DNA of 59,865 nt from an uncultured Nitrospirota bacterium (GCA_937139405.1 CAKZPV010000030.1:1-59865); one strand, 5' to 3'; shown: positions 1-9,310, counted from the first letter of the stretch. Translations and numbers: made by a program. The notes: generated from the sequence alone by a model not told the origin.

Positions 1-140
1 GAACCCGGGGCTTGGCATTCCATGCATAATTGCTTTGCTGGAGCTTGAATGAGATTGGTGGCTCCATTTTTCGCTTTTCCACAAAAGGAACAAATAGCAT
101 CGGCACGGGTACGCCCTTGTTTTGAATCCCAAAAAGCCAC
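1..140 (-). CDS. ClpX-type C4 zinc-finger protein (partial, N-terminus only)
   Basis: The gene enters from the right and runs off the left edge of the window. From a GTG at 140 it reads VAFWDSKQGRTRADAICSFC, then GK, with a later LCMEC. The C-x2-C ... C-x2-C spacing is that of the small zinc finger at the N-terminus of ClpX. A purine-rich AAGGGTGG lies just upstream of the GTG and supports this start; an in-frame TGA at 183-185 limits the frame. Only about 46 residues are visible, so it could be ClpX-like, a stand-alone zinc-finger protein, or an N-terminal domain of something larger. The function is not assigned beyond the zinc finger. Confidence 0.55.
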   Translation of the reverse strand, partial: MAFWDSKQGRTRADAICSFCGKAKNGATNLIQAPAKQLCMECQAPG

Positions 141-216
141 AGCACCACCCTTTCTATAAATGAAACCAAAGAAGCATCTTAATCACCAACACAAATAATT
201 TCAAATCATCCGTTAC

Positions 217-1248
217 TTAAGATATTGTCTCATCAGCAGCAAGAGGAAGAGAATTCCAAGACGACCCACTATCGACAGTGAAGAAAAGGCCCTGTCCGTT
301 TGTCCCAACATAGAGGACCTGTGGATCGAGAGCGCTAATCTCCAACGAGCGAATATTAATATTCGTCAAACCCATGTTGCGAGTTTCCCATGACATCCCA
401 CCATCTTCACTTCTTGAGACGCCTTTTCGATGTCCCACATACAACACATCGATCTGATGAGGATCAAGAAGCAACTCACTCAGCATATGGTCAGGCAATG
501 ATTCCCCAATACGATTCCACAATTCCCCACCATTGTTCGTCTGATACAATCCCTCCAACGTCGCAGTATACACTCTATCGGGATTAAACGGATCAACCTT
601 TATTCGTGTCACACCTAAGGATCGAGAAGATTTCAAGACATCAGGGGCCACCAACCCTGAGTTCACCTTTCCCCATGTCTTCGCCCCATCCACAGACTTG
701 TACACACCACCACTGGTTCCAGCATACAAGGTTTGTGGCTGCTGAGGATCAATCGCTAAAGAAATGACCATGAGAACTTCTTTCATGCCCTCCATGCGTT
801 TTCCCCATGTCTCCCCGCCATCATTGGACTCAAACACTCCCAACGATGTAGCGGCAAACACATGACTACTTGAACCTGGAGCAAATACTAATTGATGAAC
901 CACCGATGAAATGGTCACCTCATGAAGACCAGTTCGCCGTGAGACCCAACGCTGCCCCCCATCATAGCTTTTATAAACCGCATCACCCTTGGTTCCGGCC
1001 AAAATATTCGCGGAAAATAAAGGATCGATCGCCAAAGCAATGACACGCGAATGAGTCATGCCTGCGGACATCTTTTCCCAATGCGTTCCTCTATCCCTCG
1101 TTTTATAAATATAGTCGTTTGTCGCAATATAGATAATGTTGTCCTTGGTGGGATGTAAGGCAATCTCAACTACTGTCTCACTCTGCCCACAAGCGGCCAT
1201 GAGGAAACAAACAACGATGCATAGATAAGAAAACTTGAATTGAGTCAT
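217..1248 (-). CDS. Beta-propeller (BNR/Ycf48-like) lipoprotein
   Basis: The start chosen is the ATG at 1248, because the following residues form a lipoprotein signal with an LMAAC lipobox. The reading frame stays open to a TTG further upstream, which would bury that signal. The protein, about 343 residues, is built from repeated blocks in which a strand ending in YKSxDGG or TNNGG is followed by xxW. Examples are YKTRDRGTHW, YKSYDGGQRW, ESNDGGETW, YKSVDGAKTW and FFTVDSGSSW. These are Asp-box (BNR) repeats of the kind found in sialidase, Ycf48 and sortilin propellers. It probably sits on a membrane facing the periplasm as a binding scaffold. No sialidase catalytic residues are evident. The start has no clear ribosome binding site. 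The downstream edge is 76 bases from the partial zinc-finger gene. Confidence 0.8.
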   Translation of the reverse strand: MTQFKFSYLCIVVCFLMAACGQSETVVEIALHPTKDNIIYIATNDYIYKTRDRGTHWEKMSAGMTHSRVIALAIDPLFSANILAGTKGDAVYKSYDGGQRWVSRRTGLHEVTISSVVHQLVFAPGSSSHVFAATSLGVFESNDGGETWGKRMEGMKEVLMVISLAIDPQQPQTLYAGTSGGVYKSVDGAKTWGKVNSGLVAPDVLKSSRSLGVTRIKVDPFNPDRVYTATLEGLYQTNNGGELWNRIGESLPDHMLSELLLDPHQIDVLYVGHRKGVSRSEDGGMSWETRNMGLTNINIRSLEISALDPQVLYVGTNGQGLFFTVDSGSSWNSLPLAADETIS

Positions 1249-1327
1249 ACGAGTAGGTGAGGAGGACAATATGAACGCAATAATTGTAGGACATACCAAA
1301 GTGGAATCACAGCACTATGGTCAAACG

Positions 1328-2239
1328 CTAACGAAAACGAGCACCACTTTGGGGGGAAGAAGAAGGTGGAGGGCTTGGTGAAATAACCGGCAAGTTCTTC
1401 ACTGAGGCTTTCTGGGACTGCTCGAATATGGCCATCGCCTCAGGCATCCATCCCTTAAGGTCTGAAATGCGTGTCTCATGCGCTGGATGTGTGGAAAAAA
1501 ATTCTGGTGGAGATTCGCCAGAAGCCGCTGCCATCCGCTGCCAAATATTGATGGATTCCCGAGGATCGTATCCGGCATCGGCTGCTAATAAGACTCCGAC
1601 ATAATCCGCTTCGGATTCATGTTTCCGGCTGAATGGAAGCAACACACCAGCTTGCACACCCAACCCCATCGCCTGCATACCTAATTGTCCTAGAGCCGGA
1701 TTCCCGCCTTGAGTGGATAACAGAATCGCTGCAGCGGACATGCCCACTTGTGCCACCAAGCCCTGACTCATCCGCTCTGCTCCATGTTGAGCCAAAGCAT
1801 GAATGACCTCATGTCCCATAATTGCCGCTAAGCCGGCTTCAGTTTTTGCCATCGGGAAAATACCTGTATATACCGCAATTTTTCCACCCGGCAATGCCCA
1901 AGCATTTTTGGTATTGTCATCTTTAATGACGGTCACTTCCCAATCAAATGATTTTGCGGCTTCAGCATATTTCGAACGTTTCGCCGCCTCAATGATACGA
2001 TCGGCCACGCGTTTCACCGGTTCTATTTCTTGTGGATCCTTAGAAAGCGCGAGCTTAGGATCTTGCATCATCTCCCCATACTGAGCAGCACCCATTTCAA
2101 TCATATACCCTGCCGGCATTAAGACAAATTGGTACCGATCGGTATACGGATTGGTTTGACATCCAACCAGGAGTCCGCTCAACAAGATTACCCTCAAGAC
2201 AGGAGTAGGAATGTATCTAAAAAGATTGAATTTCCCCAA
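1328..2239 (-). CDS. M48 family metalloprotease lipoprotein (copy 1)
   Basis: This is a zinc metallopeptidase of the M48 (Ste24/BepA/LoiP) family, 303 residues. A signal sequence ends in a lipobox at Cys27 (LLVGC), so the protein is probably anchored in a periplasm-facing membrane. HEVIH at residues 143-147 gives two zinc ligands and the catalytic Glu, and the downstream HESEAD near residue 207 supplies the third ligand. The family degrades misfolded envelope proteins. The start is a TTG preceded by AAGGAG at somewhat long spacing. The C-terminus is a low-complexity Ser/Pro tail. It is a clear paralogue of the next gene (2506-3399), with a 266-base gap between them, so this is a tandem duplication. 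Confidence 0.93.
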   Translation of the reverse strand: MGKFNLFRYIPTPVLRVILLSGLLVGCQTNPYTDRYQFVLMPAGYMIEMGAAQYGEMMQDPKLALSKDPQEIEPVKRVADRIIEAAKRSKYAEAAKSFDWEVTVIKDDNTKNAWALPGGKIAVYTGIFPMAKTEAGLAAIMGHEVIHALAQHGAERMSQGLVAQVGMSAAAILLSTQGGNPALGQLGMQAMGLGVQAGVLLPFSRKHESEADYVGVLLAADAGYDPRESINIWQRMAAASGESPPEFFSTHPAHETRISDLKGWMPEAMAIFEQSQKASVKNLPVISPSPPPSSSPQSGARFR

Positions 2240-2505
2240 CGGTCAACTCAGCTCCTTCACACGTGTCATAAAAGATAATCCTTGGTTGTAATATAGAAAA
2301 TATTAGGGTTTATCGTATGCGAGTCAATTCCAAAGACCATTTCACGCCGCCTATAGCCCCCTAACGAATAGGCACGGCAACGATCCCTTCAAGGTCGTCA
2401 TGCTGACCAATTCGGACGCCTGCACGAAAATCTAGATGTTAGCGGCATAACAATCGGCGGGAAGATTTCCCTTCTGGCTCCGCCCTGGTGATACCCTGTG
2501 CAACC

Positions 2506-3399
2506 CTATTCTAATGCAGAAGAAGGTGGAGGCAAAGGGATAATAGCAGGCAACAAGTTCACCGATGCTTTAGGCGCTGAATTATAGATCCCTAAGGCCT
2601 CCGGCATCCAATTTTTTAGATCGGAAATACGGGTTTCATGGGACGGGTGAGTGGACATAAATTCCGGTGGAGCCCCTTCTGAAACTGCAGCCATTCGTTC
2701 CCAAATATGGATGGCCTCCCGCGGATCATATCCTGCGTCGGCCGCCAACAGAACACCCACATAATCGGCTTCCGATTCATGTTTTCGACTAAAAGGAAGT
2801 AATACGAGCCCCTGCGTGCCCGCCCCTAACGCCGCCATGGCCAATTGATTGAGGGTGGGATCTATCCCGAGAATAGCCAGTCCTATATTACTGACAGTTA
2901 ACCCTGCCTGGGCGATGGTCCCATGACTCATTCGCTCCCCTCCATGCTGTGCCAACGCATGAATGACTTCATGCCCCATGATGGCAGCCAATCCGGCTTC
3001 ATCTTTGGCCATAGGGAAAATTCCAGTGTAGACTGCAATTTTCCCTCCTGGCATAGCCCAAGCATTTTTGGTGTTATCATCTTTGATCACCGTAACTTCC
3101 CACTCAAACGCCTTGGCCGTCTCAGCATATTTAGATCGTTTGGCCGCTTCAATGATCCGTTGAGCTACCCGATTAACAGGTTCTGTTTCACGAGGATCTT
3201 GGGAAATGACCACTTTGGGATCTTTGAGAACTTCACCATATTGAGCCGCACCCATCTGATTCATTTGATCTGCAGAAACCATCAACAATTGGGAACGTCC
3301 TGTGTAGGGATTGGACTCACATCCAGTTAATACGATCATCACCAATAAAACCCACAGCAGAGAACCCCGGAATGCACGGTTCTGGAATTCATGTGTCAT
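2506..3399 (-). CDS. M48 family metalloprotease lipoprotein (copy 2)
   Basis: This is the second of two tandem M48 zinc proteases, with the same plan as its neighbour: lipobox LTGC at Cys27, HEVIHALAQHG catalytic helix, HESEAD third-ligand motif, and a Pro/Ser-rich tail. I place the start at the ATG at 3399 because ACGAGGCGAACC precedes it as a good ribosome binding site. The in-frame ATG at 3417 has none. The mature cores of the two copies are nearly superimposable (shared blocks VIKDDNTKNAW and MGHEVIHALAQHG). They diverge after the HExxH helix, where this copy has a different hydrophobic stretch. The role is probably envelope protein quality control. Lower strand neighbours are M16 peptidases, so this stretch is peptidase-rich. 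Confidence 0.93.
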   Translation of the reverse strand: MTHEFQNRAFRGSLLWVLLVMIVLTGCESNPYTGRSQLLMVSADQMNQMGAAQYGEVLKDPKVVISQDPRETEPVNRVAQRIIEAAKRSKYAETAKAFEWEVTVIKDDNTKNAWAMPGGKIAVYTGIFPMAKDEAGLAAIMGHEVIHALAQHGGERMSHGTIAQAGLTVSNIGLAILGIDPTLNQLAMAALGAGTQGLVLLPFSRKHESEADYVGVLLAADAGYDPREAIHIWERMAAVSEGAPPEFMSTHPSHETRISDLKNWMPEALGIYNSAPKASVNLLPAIIPLPPPSSALE

Positions 3400-3467
3400 G
3401 GTTCGCCTCGTAAACATAAAAATATGAATATATGTAACCCATTGAGGGGAATGAGGGAGGAATCTGA

Positions 3468-4946
3468 TTAAGCTCCCTTGGGGGGGTCTGGGATACGAAT
3501 ATCTAATTCCTGAATGTCCTTATAGCGAGTGAGTGCCGGTTTTGTGCCTTCACGTGGCCCCACCACCAAAATGGCAAAATCTTGAGGACGCAGGTGTCGT
3601 GCAGCCGCTTCCCGAACTTGTGCCAGGGTCACTTGTTCAATGCCACGTCTAAACGTTTTCAGCCAGGTCGAAGGATAGCCATAATATTCGTAGGTCAAAT
3701 ATTTACTCAACACTTTTGAAGGCGAATCCACAGAAAAGACAAAGGAATTGAGAATACTAGCTTTCGCATTCTCCACTTCATCTTCCGTCGGCGGATTCGA
3801 TACCATTTTGCGGGATTCGGCAATAAGCGCATCAATCCCTTTTCCAGTTGTTTGAGTTTTTGTGGACATAGAAAGAAGCGCCATTCCAGGATGATCCCAT
3901 TGAAGCCCGACACCTCCATGAACATCATAGGCTAAACCTTGTTTGGAACGAATATTTGAAAACAAGCGCGCGCCAAATGAGCCAGATAGAATTTGATTCA
4001 CAATCACTAAGGAATAATAATCGGGATGGTCCCGTCGAATGCCCTGATACCCCATCGCAATTTTTGCTTGCGTCATATCGTTTTTTTCAACATAAAACAC
4101 TCCAGCAAGCGTCTGTTCTTGAATAAATGCCTCCGCATCCTTCACCTCCGGACCTTTCGCCCAATCCCCAAAGACCTTATTGAGCAAGGCCAATGCCTGA
4201 TCTTTCTGAAAATCGCCCACGAGACCTAAAATTATGCGATTGGGATGCACGTAAGTTTCATGCCATTGAGCCAAATCTTTTTGAGTAATACCCATGATGG
4301 TGGCATAGGTTGGAACCCACGTATAGGGCGAACCTTTCCCATAGACGAGTTTTTTAAATTCTCGCGAGACAATGTCTCCCGGATCATCGTTTTGACGTGC
4401 AATACTCGCCATCATTCGATTTTTGGCAATCTTGAGCTTTTCAGAGGCAAAGGCCGGCGTCCGCAAGACATCGCCAAAGACCTCTAGCACAGCAGGAAAA
4501 TCTTCCGTCAAGCAACTCATGGAAGCCTTGCCTGCCGTTCCGCCAATCCCTGTTTCAATCATGGCGGCTTTGCCTTCTAAAAATTCATCAAGTTCATCCC
4601 CCGTTTTCTTCGTTGTCCCACCCGTACGCAAGAGCGTCCCGGTCAACGAGGCAATTCCAATCTTATCCATAGGTTCCAAACGTGCCCCGGTTCGAATAAA
4701 TGCCGACAGACTGACCAAGGGGAGTTCATGATCTTCCATCATCAGCACAACCATGCCATTGTCCAATACGACTCGTTCTGGTTCGGGAATCACTAAATCC
4801 GGTAAAGGGGGATATCGTAGTTCCTCAACCTGCTTCACTTGAGCGTGCCCAGGTATCACCATCATCAAGAAAACCAGAAGCAAGAGACAACTGATAGGCA
4901 TGGGCTGACGAGTTTTCAATAGCACAGACAACCTCCTTATCATCAT
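3468..4946 (-). CDS. M16 family peptidase, non-catalytic partner subunit
   Basis: A 492-residue M16 (pitrilysin/insulinase-like) protein with a signal peptide ending near GHAQ. The fold signatures are present: a DNG-x-V-VLM strand around residue 62-70, the GDFQKD strand, and the C-terminal M16 half. The HxxEH zinc motif expected near residue 100 is replaced by GIASLTGTLLR, so it cannot bind zinc there. In known two-subunit bacterial M16 systems and in mitochondrial processing peptidase, such a subunit forms the substrate chamber with an active partner. The partner is the immediately upstream gene: the two overlap by four bases (ATGA), so they are almost certainly translationally coupled. It probably acts in the periplasm. 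Confidence 0.9.
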   Translation of the reverse strand: MMIRRLSVLLKTRQPMPISCLLLLVFLMMVIPGHAQVKQVEELRYPPLPDLVIPEPERVVLDNGMVVLMMEDHELPLVSLSAFIRTGARLEPMDKIGIASLTGTLLRTGGTTKKTGDELDEFLEGKAAMIETGIGGTAGKASMSCLTEDFPAVLEVFGDVLRTPAFASEKLKIAKNRMMASIARQNDDPGDIVSREFKKLVYGKGSPYTWVPTYATIMGITQKDLAQWHETYVHPNRIILGLVGDFQKDQALALLNKVFGDWAKGPEVKDAEAFIQEQTLAGVFYVEKNDMTQAKIAMGYQGIRRDHPDYYSLVIVNQILSGSFGARLFSNIRSKQGLAYDVHGGVGLQWDHPGMALLSMSTKTQTTGKGIDALIAESRKMVSNPPTEDEVENAKASILNSFVFSVDSPSKVLSKYLTYEYYGYPSTWLKTFRRGIEQVTLAQVREAAARHLRPQDFAILVVGPREGTKPALTRYKDIQELDIRIPDPPKGA

Positions 4947-6508
4947 GATTGCCCCTTCCCTGCCGAGGCAGATGTCGGCATAGCCACACCAGCGGGTACT
5001 ACCGTCTCAATCATTCCAACGATGCGATTCGTAGGCTGGAACAAGGCCGTTGCGACACGTCGGATATCGGCCTTGGTGACATGGTCGAAACGTTCGATAT
5101 AGCGAAAGAGCTCACGCCAGTCACCGAATAACATATGATAATCCGTCATATGCATCGCCAAGCCTAAATTATTATTTAATGCCCGTAACAAACCGGCTTT
5201 TGCACGGGTCCGAAATCGAGCCAATTCCTCATCCGAGACATCTTGCGCTTGAAGTTTTGTAAACTCTTCACGAAGAGCTTTTTGAACCGTTTCATTGGTC
5301 ACCCCCCGACCCGGCACGCCATACGCCAACCAAACATGCGGATACTTTTCGCCGGGATACGCTCCATATGCGCCAACTGAAACCGCAATTTGTTTATCCC
5401 GGACTAAAGACCGAAACAATCGAGAGGTTCGCCCATTGGTTAACACATCATCAATGGCATCATAGACCGGTTGATCAGCATGTGTGACCGCTGGCTTATG
5501 ATAGCCTTCTAAGTAAAGCGGTTGTGATGGATCCTTTAAAATGACCGTTTTTTCAGTAATGGATTTTGGCTCTACTGTACGAATAGGTGGAGGGGGAGAT
5601 CCAGCTGGAATTCTCCCAAAGTATTTCTCTAAAAGAGGAATAACCGTCTTGGGTTGGATATCTCCAACAATTGCCGTCACCATGTTGGACGGAACATATT
5701 GAGTCTCATAAAACTGCTTCGCATCAGTCATCGTATATGATTGGATATCACTGGCATAGCCAATGACCGGATGGTGATAAGGGTGCGCCATAAATGCCGT
5801 TGAGACAAATTGCTCCAGCAGTCGACCAAAAGGCTGGCTCTCAGTTCGTAAACGACGCTCTTCCATCACCACATCACGTTCTTCATAAAATTCTCGAAAG
5901 ACTGGTTGCAGAAATCGTTCTGATTCTAAATAGGCAAACAACTCAATTTTATTAGCCGGCAAGGAATAAAAATAGCCTGTGACATCGGCACCGGTAAATG
6001 CATTCAACGCCACTCCACCTTCCCGCTCGATAATATCGCCAAATTCATTTTTTATCACATATTGAGAAGCATCATTTTGTCGTTGCTTAAACACATCAAA
6101 TAATGATTTCACTGTTTCGGGGTCGGCGTTTCGAGAAAGTTTTTCTTGTTGATACTCTTGATAGGCCTCTTCCAAAGCTACCAACGCTGTTTTTTCCGCT
6201 GGATAATCTTTTGTGCCAATTCGTGGTGTCCCTTTAAACGCCATATGCTCAAACATATGAGCCAAGCCTGTTTGTCCTGCCCCCTCCTGCGCAGACCCCA
6301 CGTTCACACGCGTAATAAAGGAAAACACGGGTGCAACAGGACGTTCAACCAGAATAAATGTCCACCCATTTTTTAACGTATGCTGCGTGACACGTTGTTC
6401 AAAGGAACCCAAATCTTGGGCGTGAACCATAGCCACAGACAGTGACCACGCAACCACCACAAGAACTATGCATTTTACCTGGCTCCAGACTCGATAACTG
6501 ATTTGCAT
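4943..6508 (-). CDS. M16 family zinc peptidase, catalytic subunit
   Basis: A 521-residue exported zinc peptidase. A signal peptide (hydrophobic core about residues 12-26, cleavage near VHAQD) precedes the M16 domain. The inverted zinc motif HMFEH lies at residues 84-88, and a YLESERF block follows roughly 115 residues later, where the distal Glu ligand is expected. The C-terminal half carries the usual second M16 domain. It pairs with the metal-less subunit encoded just downstream, with a four-base overlap. The family degrades or processes peptides inside a closed chamber. Substrates here are unknown. The start is the ATG at 6508, with AGGA about 11 bases upstream. Confidence 0.93.
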   Translation of the reverse strand: MQISYRVWSQVKCIVLVVVAWSLSVAMVHAQDLGSFEQRVTQHTLKNGWTFILVERPVAPVFSFITRVNVGSAQEGAGQTGLAHMFEHMAFKGTPRIGTKDYPAEKTALVALEEAYQEYQQEKLSRNADPETVKSLFDVFKQRQNDASQYVIKNEFGDIIEREGGVALNAFTGADVTGYFYSLPANKIELFAYLESERFLQPVFREFYEERDVVMEERRLRTESQPFGRLLEQFVSTAFMAHPYHHPVIGYASDIQSYTMTDAKQFYETQYVPSNMVTAIVGDIQPKTVIPLLEKYFGRIPAGSPPPPIRTVEPKSITEKTVILKDPSQPLYLEGYHKPAVTHADQPVYDAIDDVLTNGRTSRLFRSLVRDKQIAVSVGAYGAYPGEKYPHVWLAYGVPGRGVTNETVQKALREEFTKLQAQDVSDEELARFRTRAKAGLLRALNNNLGLAMHMTDYHMLFGDWRELFRYIERFDHVTKADIRRVATALFQPTNRIVGMIETVVPAGVAMPTSASAGKGQS

Positions 6509-6623
6509 TCAGCACCATCCTGTTTCAGGGTATTCCAACATCATCTTACCGCTTATTTATCCTACTCAGTATTACAGAATCGTGGCAAGCAACCACTTGC
6601 CCAGACTGTTCCTTTCTGAGGGG

Positions 6624-7727
6624 TTACTCAATGGCCACGACGGAAGCATGAAAAGCATGGATAGACATTGCCAGCCCAGGTTCATGCCACGGATAAAGGG
6701 AAGATCCTTCATAGTGATAGCCGCCCTGAATAGGATCAGTCGACAATAACAGCGGCATATCTAAATCCAAAATCTCAAATCCACCTAAACCCAAAACCAG
6801 GCTCCAGGAACATCCCATAGCTACGCGGCTTTCGACCATCCCACCAATCATCAACCTCAGACCTGAAGCCTGGGCCAATTCTGCAATGCGCACCGACTCT
6901 ATCACACCACATTTGGTAATCTTCAGATTAAAGATATCCACCGCTTTCTGTTCGATAAGCTGCCGAGCATCTTCAAGAGAGCGAAGAGATTCATCGGCAG
7001 CAAACGGAATCGTGCTTTGATTTTTGAGTATACTCATTTCTTCAAGATGATCCCGATGAATCGGTTGCTCAAAAACTTGCACTGGAATAGATAATTGCTC
7101 AATTGCCTCGATAAACACTCGCGCTTCATCGAAAGTGTAGCCCTGATTCGCATCAATGACAAACGAGGCTTGAGGGCAAACAGCTGCGACTGCTTCGACC
7201 CGTCGAATGTCCTTTTCAACAGACTGGCCTACTTTCATTTTTAAGAGCCGAAATCCTTGCTGATACCAGTCTTGGGCAGTGGCCACCACATCATCAATCG
7301 CTCCAATCGGCAAGGTCACATCCGTTTCGCGACTTCGAACGTCAGCCCCGCCCCACAAACCCCAAAGAGGGATTCCCCTGCCTCGGCATAGGGCATCAAG
7401 CAATGCCGTTTCCAATCCACAACGAAGCGCTGGAAAAGGGTGAGTGACTTCATGCAGTTGCCTTGACAGGCGTCGATACTGTGTCGCTGGTTGCCCAAGT
7501 ATTACCTGTGCAGCAGCTGGAAAAGCAGAAAGGCATGCCTCTTGATTTTCACCAGAAATTTCAGGAAAGGGTGCGATTTCTCCATAGCCCTGACTTCCGT
7601 CTTGAAGAGTCACCCGGACAAAAATGTTCTTGGCCACATCCATGCTTCCTGTGGCCACGACAAAGGAAGCCTTGAGAGGCAAATCCACCGGCCAGGATTC
7701 GATTTTTTTAACAACAAACGAATTCAC
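6624..7727 (-). CDS. Dipeptide epimerase (enolase superfamily, L-Ala-D/L-Glu epimerase type)
   Basis: A 367-residue enolase-superfamily enzyme of the muconate-lactonizing/dipeptide-epimerase group. The acid-base Lys pair motif KMK is at residues 163-165. Magnesium ligands are Asp192 (DANQG), Glu220 (EQP) and Asp245 (ADES). The second catalytic Lys is Lys269 in NLKITK. Family members epimerise the C-terminal residue of dipeptides such as L-Ala-D-Glu during murein peptide recycling, but specificity varies widely and cannot be read from sequence alone. The protein starts at a GTG with no visible ribosome binding site; no better start exists upstream. It lies 67 bases downstream of the molybdoenzyme gene on the same strand and may be co-transcribed. 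Confidence 0.88.
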   Translation of the reverse strand: MNSFVVKKIESWPVDLPLKASFVVATGSMDVAKNIFVRVTLQDGSQGYGEIAPFPEISGENQEACLSAFPAAAQVILGQPATQYRRLSRQLHEVTHPFPALRCGLETALLDALCRGRGIPLWGLWGGADVRSRETDVTLPIGAIDDVVATAQDWYQQGFRLLKMKVGQSVEKDIRRVEAVAAVCPQASFVIDANQGYTFDEARVFIEAIEQLSIPVQVFEQPIHRDHLEEMSILKNQSTIPFAADESLRSLEDARQLIEQKAVDIFNLKITKCGVIESVRIAELAQASGLRLMIGGMVESRVAMGCSWSLVLGLGGFEILDLDMPLLLSTDPIQGGYHYEGSSLYPWHEPGLAMSIHAFHASVVAIE

Positions 7728-7794
7728 AAAAATGCGACAGAAACAATGTGCGGGGAATAGTTCGAAAAATCAAAGACAGTAGATGTGGCTGAAA

Positions 7795-8439
7795 CTATGC
7801 ATACCGATCGTTTTTCCAGGGTAGAGCGGTATTGGAATATCCACGTACTTCCCAAAAACCCTTTTGGTCACGATCTAAGAACGAAATTTTTTTCACCCAC
7901 TTTGCACCTTTCCATGCATAACGCTTGGGCACGATCATCCGCATAGGTCCGCCATGGTCTTTAGTCAAAGGCCGATCTTTCCAATGCGTGGTTAACAACA
8001 CGTCATCATCGTCACAGACCTCCAACGGCAAATTGGTCGTGTAATCGTCATAGGATTCAAATAACACAAATTTAGCAGATGAAAGTGGTCGCACAACCTC
8101 AAGAAGATGTTGAAATTTTACTCCCATCCAATCATTATCCAACATGCTCCAGGTCGTCACGCAATGAAAATCTGCATGAACCTGAGACATGGGTTGGGCC
8201 TGAAAATCCTCCCATGTCCAGGTCACGGGATTGGCAACAAACCCATCTATCGTTAACGTCCATTCCGCTATATCGATCGTTGGTTTGTATCCTAAGTCCA
8301 AGACGGGAAAATTATTCACTAAATGTTGACCTTCAGGGAGACGTTCATCTTGAGGCCCATCCACTTCTCGGCATGAAAATTCTCGACGATGTTGGGCCAT
8401 TTTCTGCTTGGCATTCACAATTTTTTCATTCGGTTCCAT
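7795..8439 (-). CDS. Sulfite oxidase-like molybdopterin oxidoreductase (cytoplasmic)
   Basis: A 214-residue protein consisting of one sulfite-oxidase-fold molybdopterin domain. Cys93 in DFHCVTTW is the expected molybdenum ligand, and the segments around WTWEDF and RMIVPKRYAWKGAKW match the family core. No signal peptide (Sec or Tat) is visible, unlike MsrP/YedY, so it probably resembles the cytosolic YuiH-type group, whose substrates are unknown. There is no dimerisation or heme domain, so electrons must go to a separate partner. The start is the ATG at 8439, preceded by GAGGTGG. It reads divergently from the FKBP gene and leads toward the dipeptide epimerase gene. Confidence 0.88.
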   Translation of the reverse strand: MEPNEKIVNAKQKMAQHRREFSCREVDGPQDERLPEGQHLVNNFPVLDLGYKPTIDIAEWTLTIDGFVANPVTWTWEDFQAQPMSQVHADFHCVTTWSMLDNDWMGVKFQHLLEVVRPLSSAKFVLFESYDDYTTNLPLEVCDDDDVLLTTHWKDRPLTKDHGGPMRMIVPKRYAWKGAKWVKKISFLDRDQKGFWEVRGYSNTALPWKNDRYA

Positions 8440-8712
8440 ACATGACCACCTCGATTATTTCACCATTCCTTTTTTCATCATCTTTGTCTACGGTTGCTGG
8501 GAGACTGCACCCCCAAGCGTACCATAATTTAGCCCTGCCAGAGCAACGAATAGCTTTTCTGGAACGACCGAATAGTCACGCCTTCGAAAATCTGATACAT
8601 TGTGAACATTCGTTCATGGTTTGCCTGGAACCGCTCGGCTCTTGCCCCCCTAGCTTCATGCCATCTTTTCCAGCCTACTTGTTCTTTACTTTTTTTGCGG
8701 AGGATCAGTGTT

Positions 8713-9258
8713 ATGACCATCCAACTTCTAGCTAGAGTTGTGTGTAGTTCTTTACTTTTGTTCGCCACTTCGTATTCATTCGTCCTAGCTGACACTCAGG
8801 AAAGCCCTTCATCCATGAGTATCTCTGCGGGGAAAACAATTTCCATGGAATACACGTTAACCTTAGAGGACAAGAAAGTGTTAGATTCTAACGTGGGTGG
8901 CAAACCGTTGAGCTTCACACAGGGTTCCCACCAAATCATTCCTGGATTAGAGACAGCCCTTGAGGGCATGAAGGTCGGAGAAAGCAAACAGGTGATCGTC
9001 TCTCCAGAACAAGGCTATGGCCCCGTCAATCCAAAAGCCATACAAGAAGTGCAAATTGATAAAATCCCAGAAGAAGCCAGAAAAGTCGGCTCGCAATTAC
9101 AAGCGAAAGGCCCAGATGGACGAATGGTCACTCCACGAGTAGTGGAAGTGAAAGAACAAGTGGTCATGTTAGACTTCAACCACCCATTGGCAGGCAAAAA
9201 GCTCTTTTTTGATGTAAAGATCTTAGATATTAAAACTGCAAGCACACCGGGATCATAA
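8713..9258 (+). CDS. FKBP-type peptidyl-prolyl isomerase, exported
   Basis: The start is the ATG at 8713, eight bases after an AGGA. This gives 181 residues beginning with a signal peptide (hydrophobic core through VCSSLLLFATSYSFVLA). The mature protein has an FKBP domain of the SlyD type: KTISMEYTLTLEDKKVLDSN, a PLSFTQGSHQIIPGLE strand, GYGP, and a MLDFNHPLAGKKLFFDVKI ending. The insert-in-flap domain lies between the two halves, giving a combined isomerase and chaperone. It probably helps fold proteins in the periplasm. A perfect 17-bp hairpin lies 12 bases after the stop. An upstream in-frame extension to 8602 is possible but has no ribosome binding site and would hide the signal peptide. 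Confidence 0.92.
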   Translation: MTIQLLARVVCSSLLLFATSYSFVLADTQESPSSMSISAGKTISMEYTLTLEDKKVLDSNVGGKPLSFTQGSHQIIPGLETALEGMKVGESKQVIVSPEQGYGPVNPKAIQEVQIDKIPEEARKVGSQLQAKGPDGRMVTPRVVEVKEQVVMLDFNHPLAGKKLFFDVKILDIKTASTPGS

Positions 9259-9270
9259 ACATCATGACTC

Positions 9271-9310
9271 TGTGGTGAGAACCTCGCCTTCAAGCGAGGT
9301 TCTCACCACA
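9271..9310. terminator. 17-bp perfect hairpin between convergent genes
   Basis: TGTGGTGAGAACCTCGC (9271-9287) is followed by loop CTTCAA and the exact inverse 9294-9310. It lies 12 bases after the FKBP stop and 175 bases after the convergent haloperoxidase stop. There is no U-run on either strand, so it may stop transcription by another mechanism or protect the 3' end of the FKBP mRNA. Confidence 0.6.

Noticed and set aside
8079-8735. A 218-codon plus-strand frame opposite the molybdoenzyme gene
   Set aside because: It crosses the molybdoenzyme gene and the divergent promoter region, has no family resemblance, and overlaps the FKBP start in another frame.
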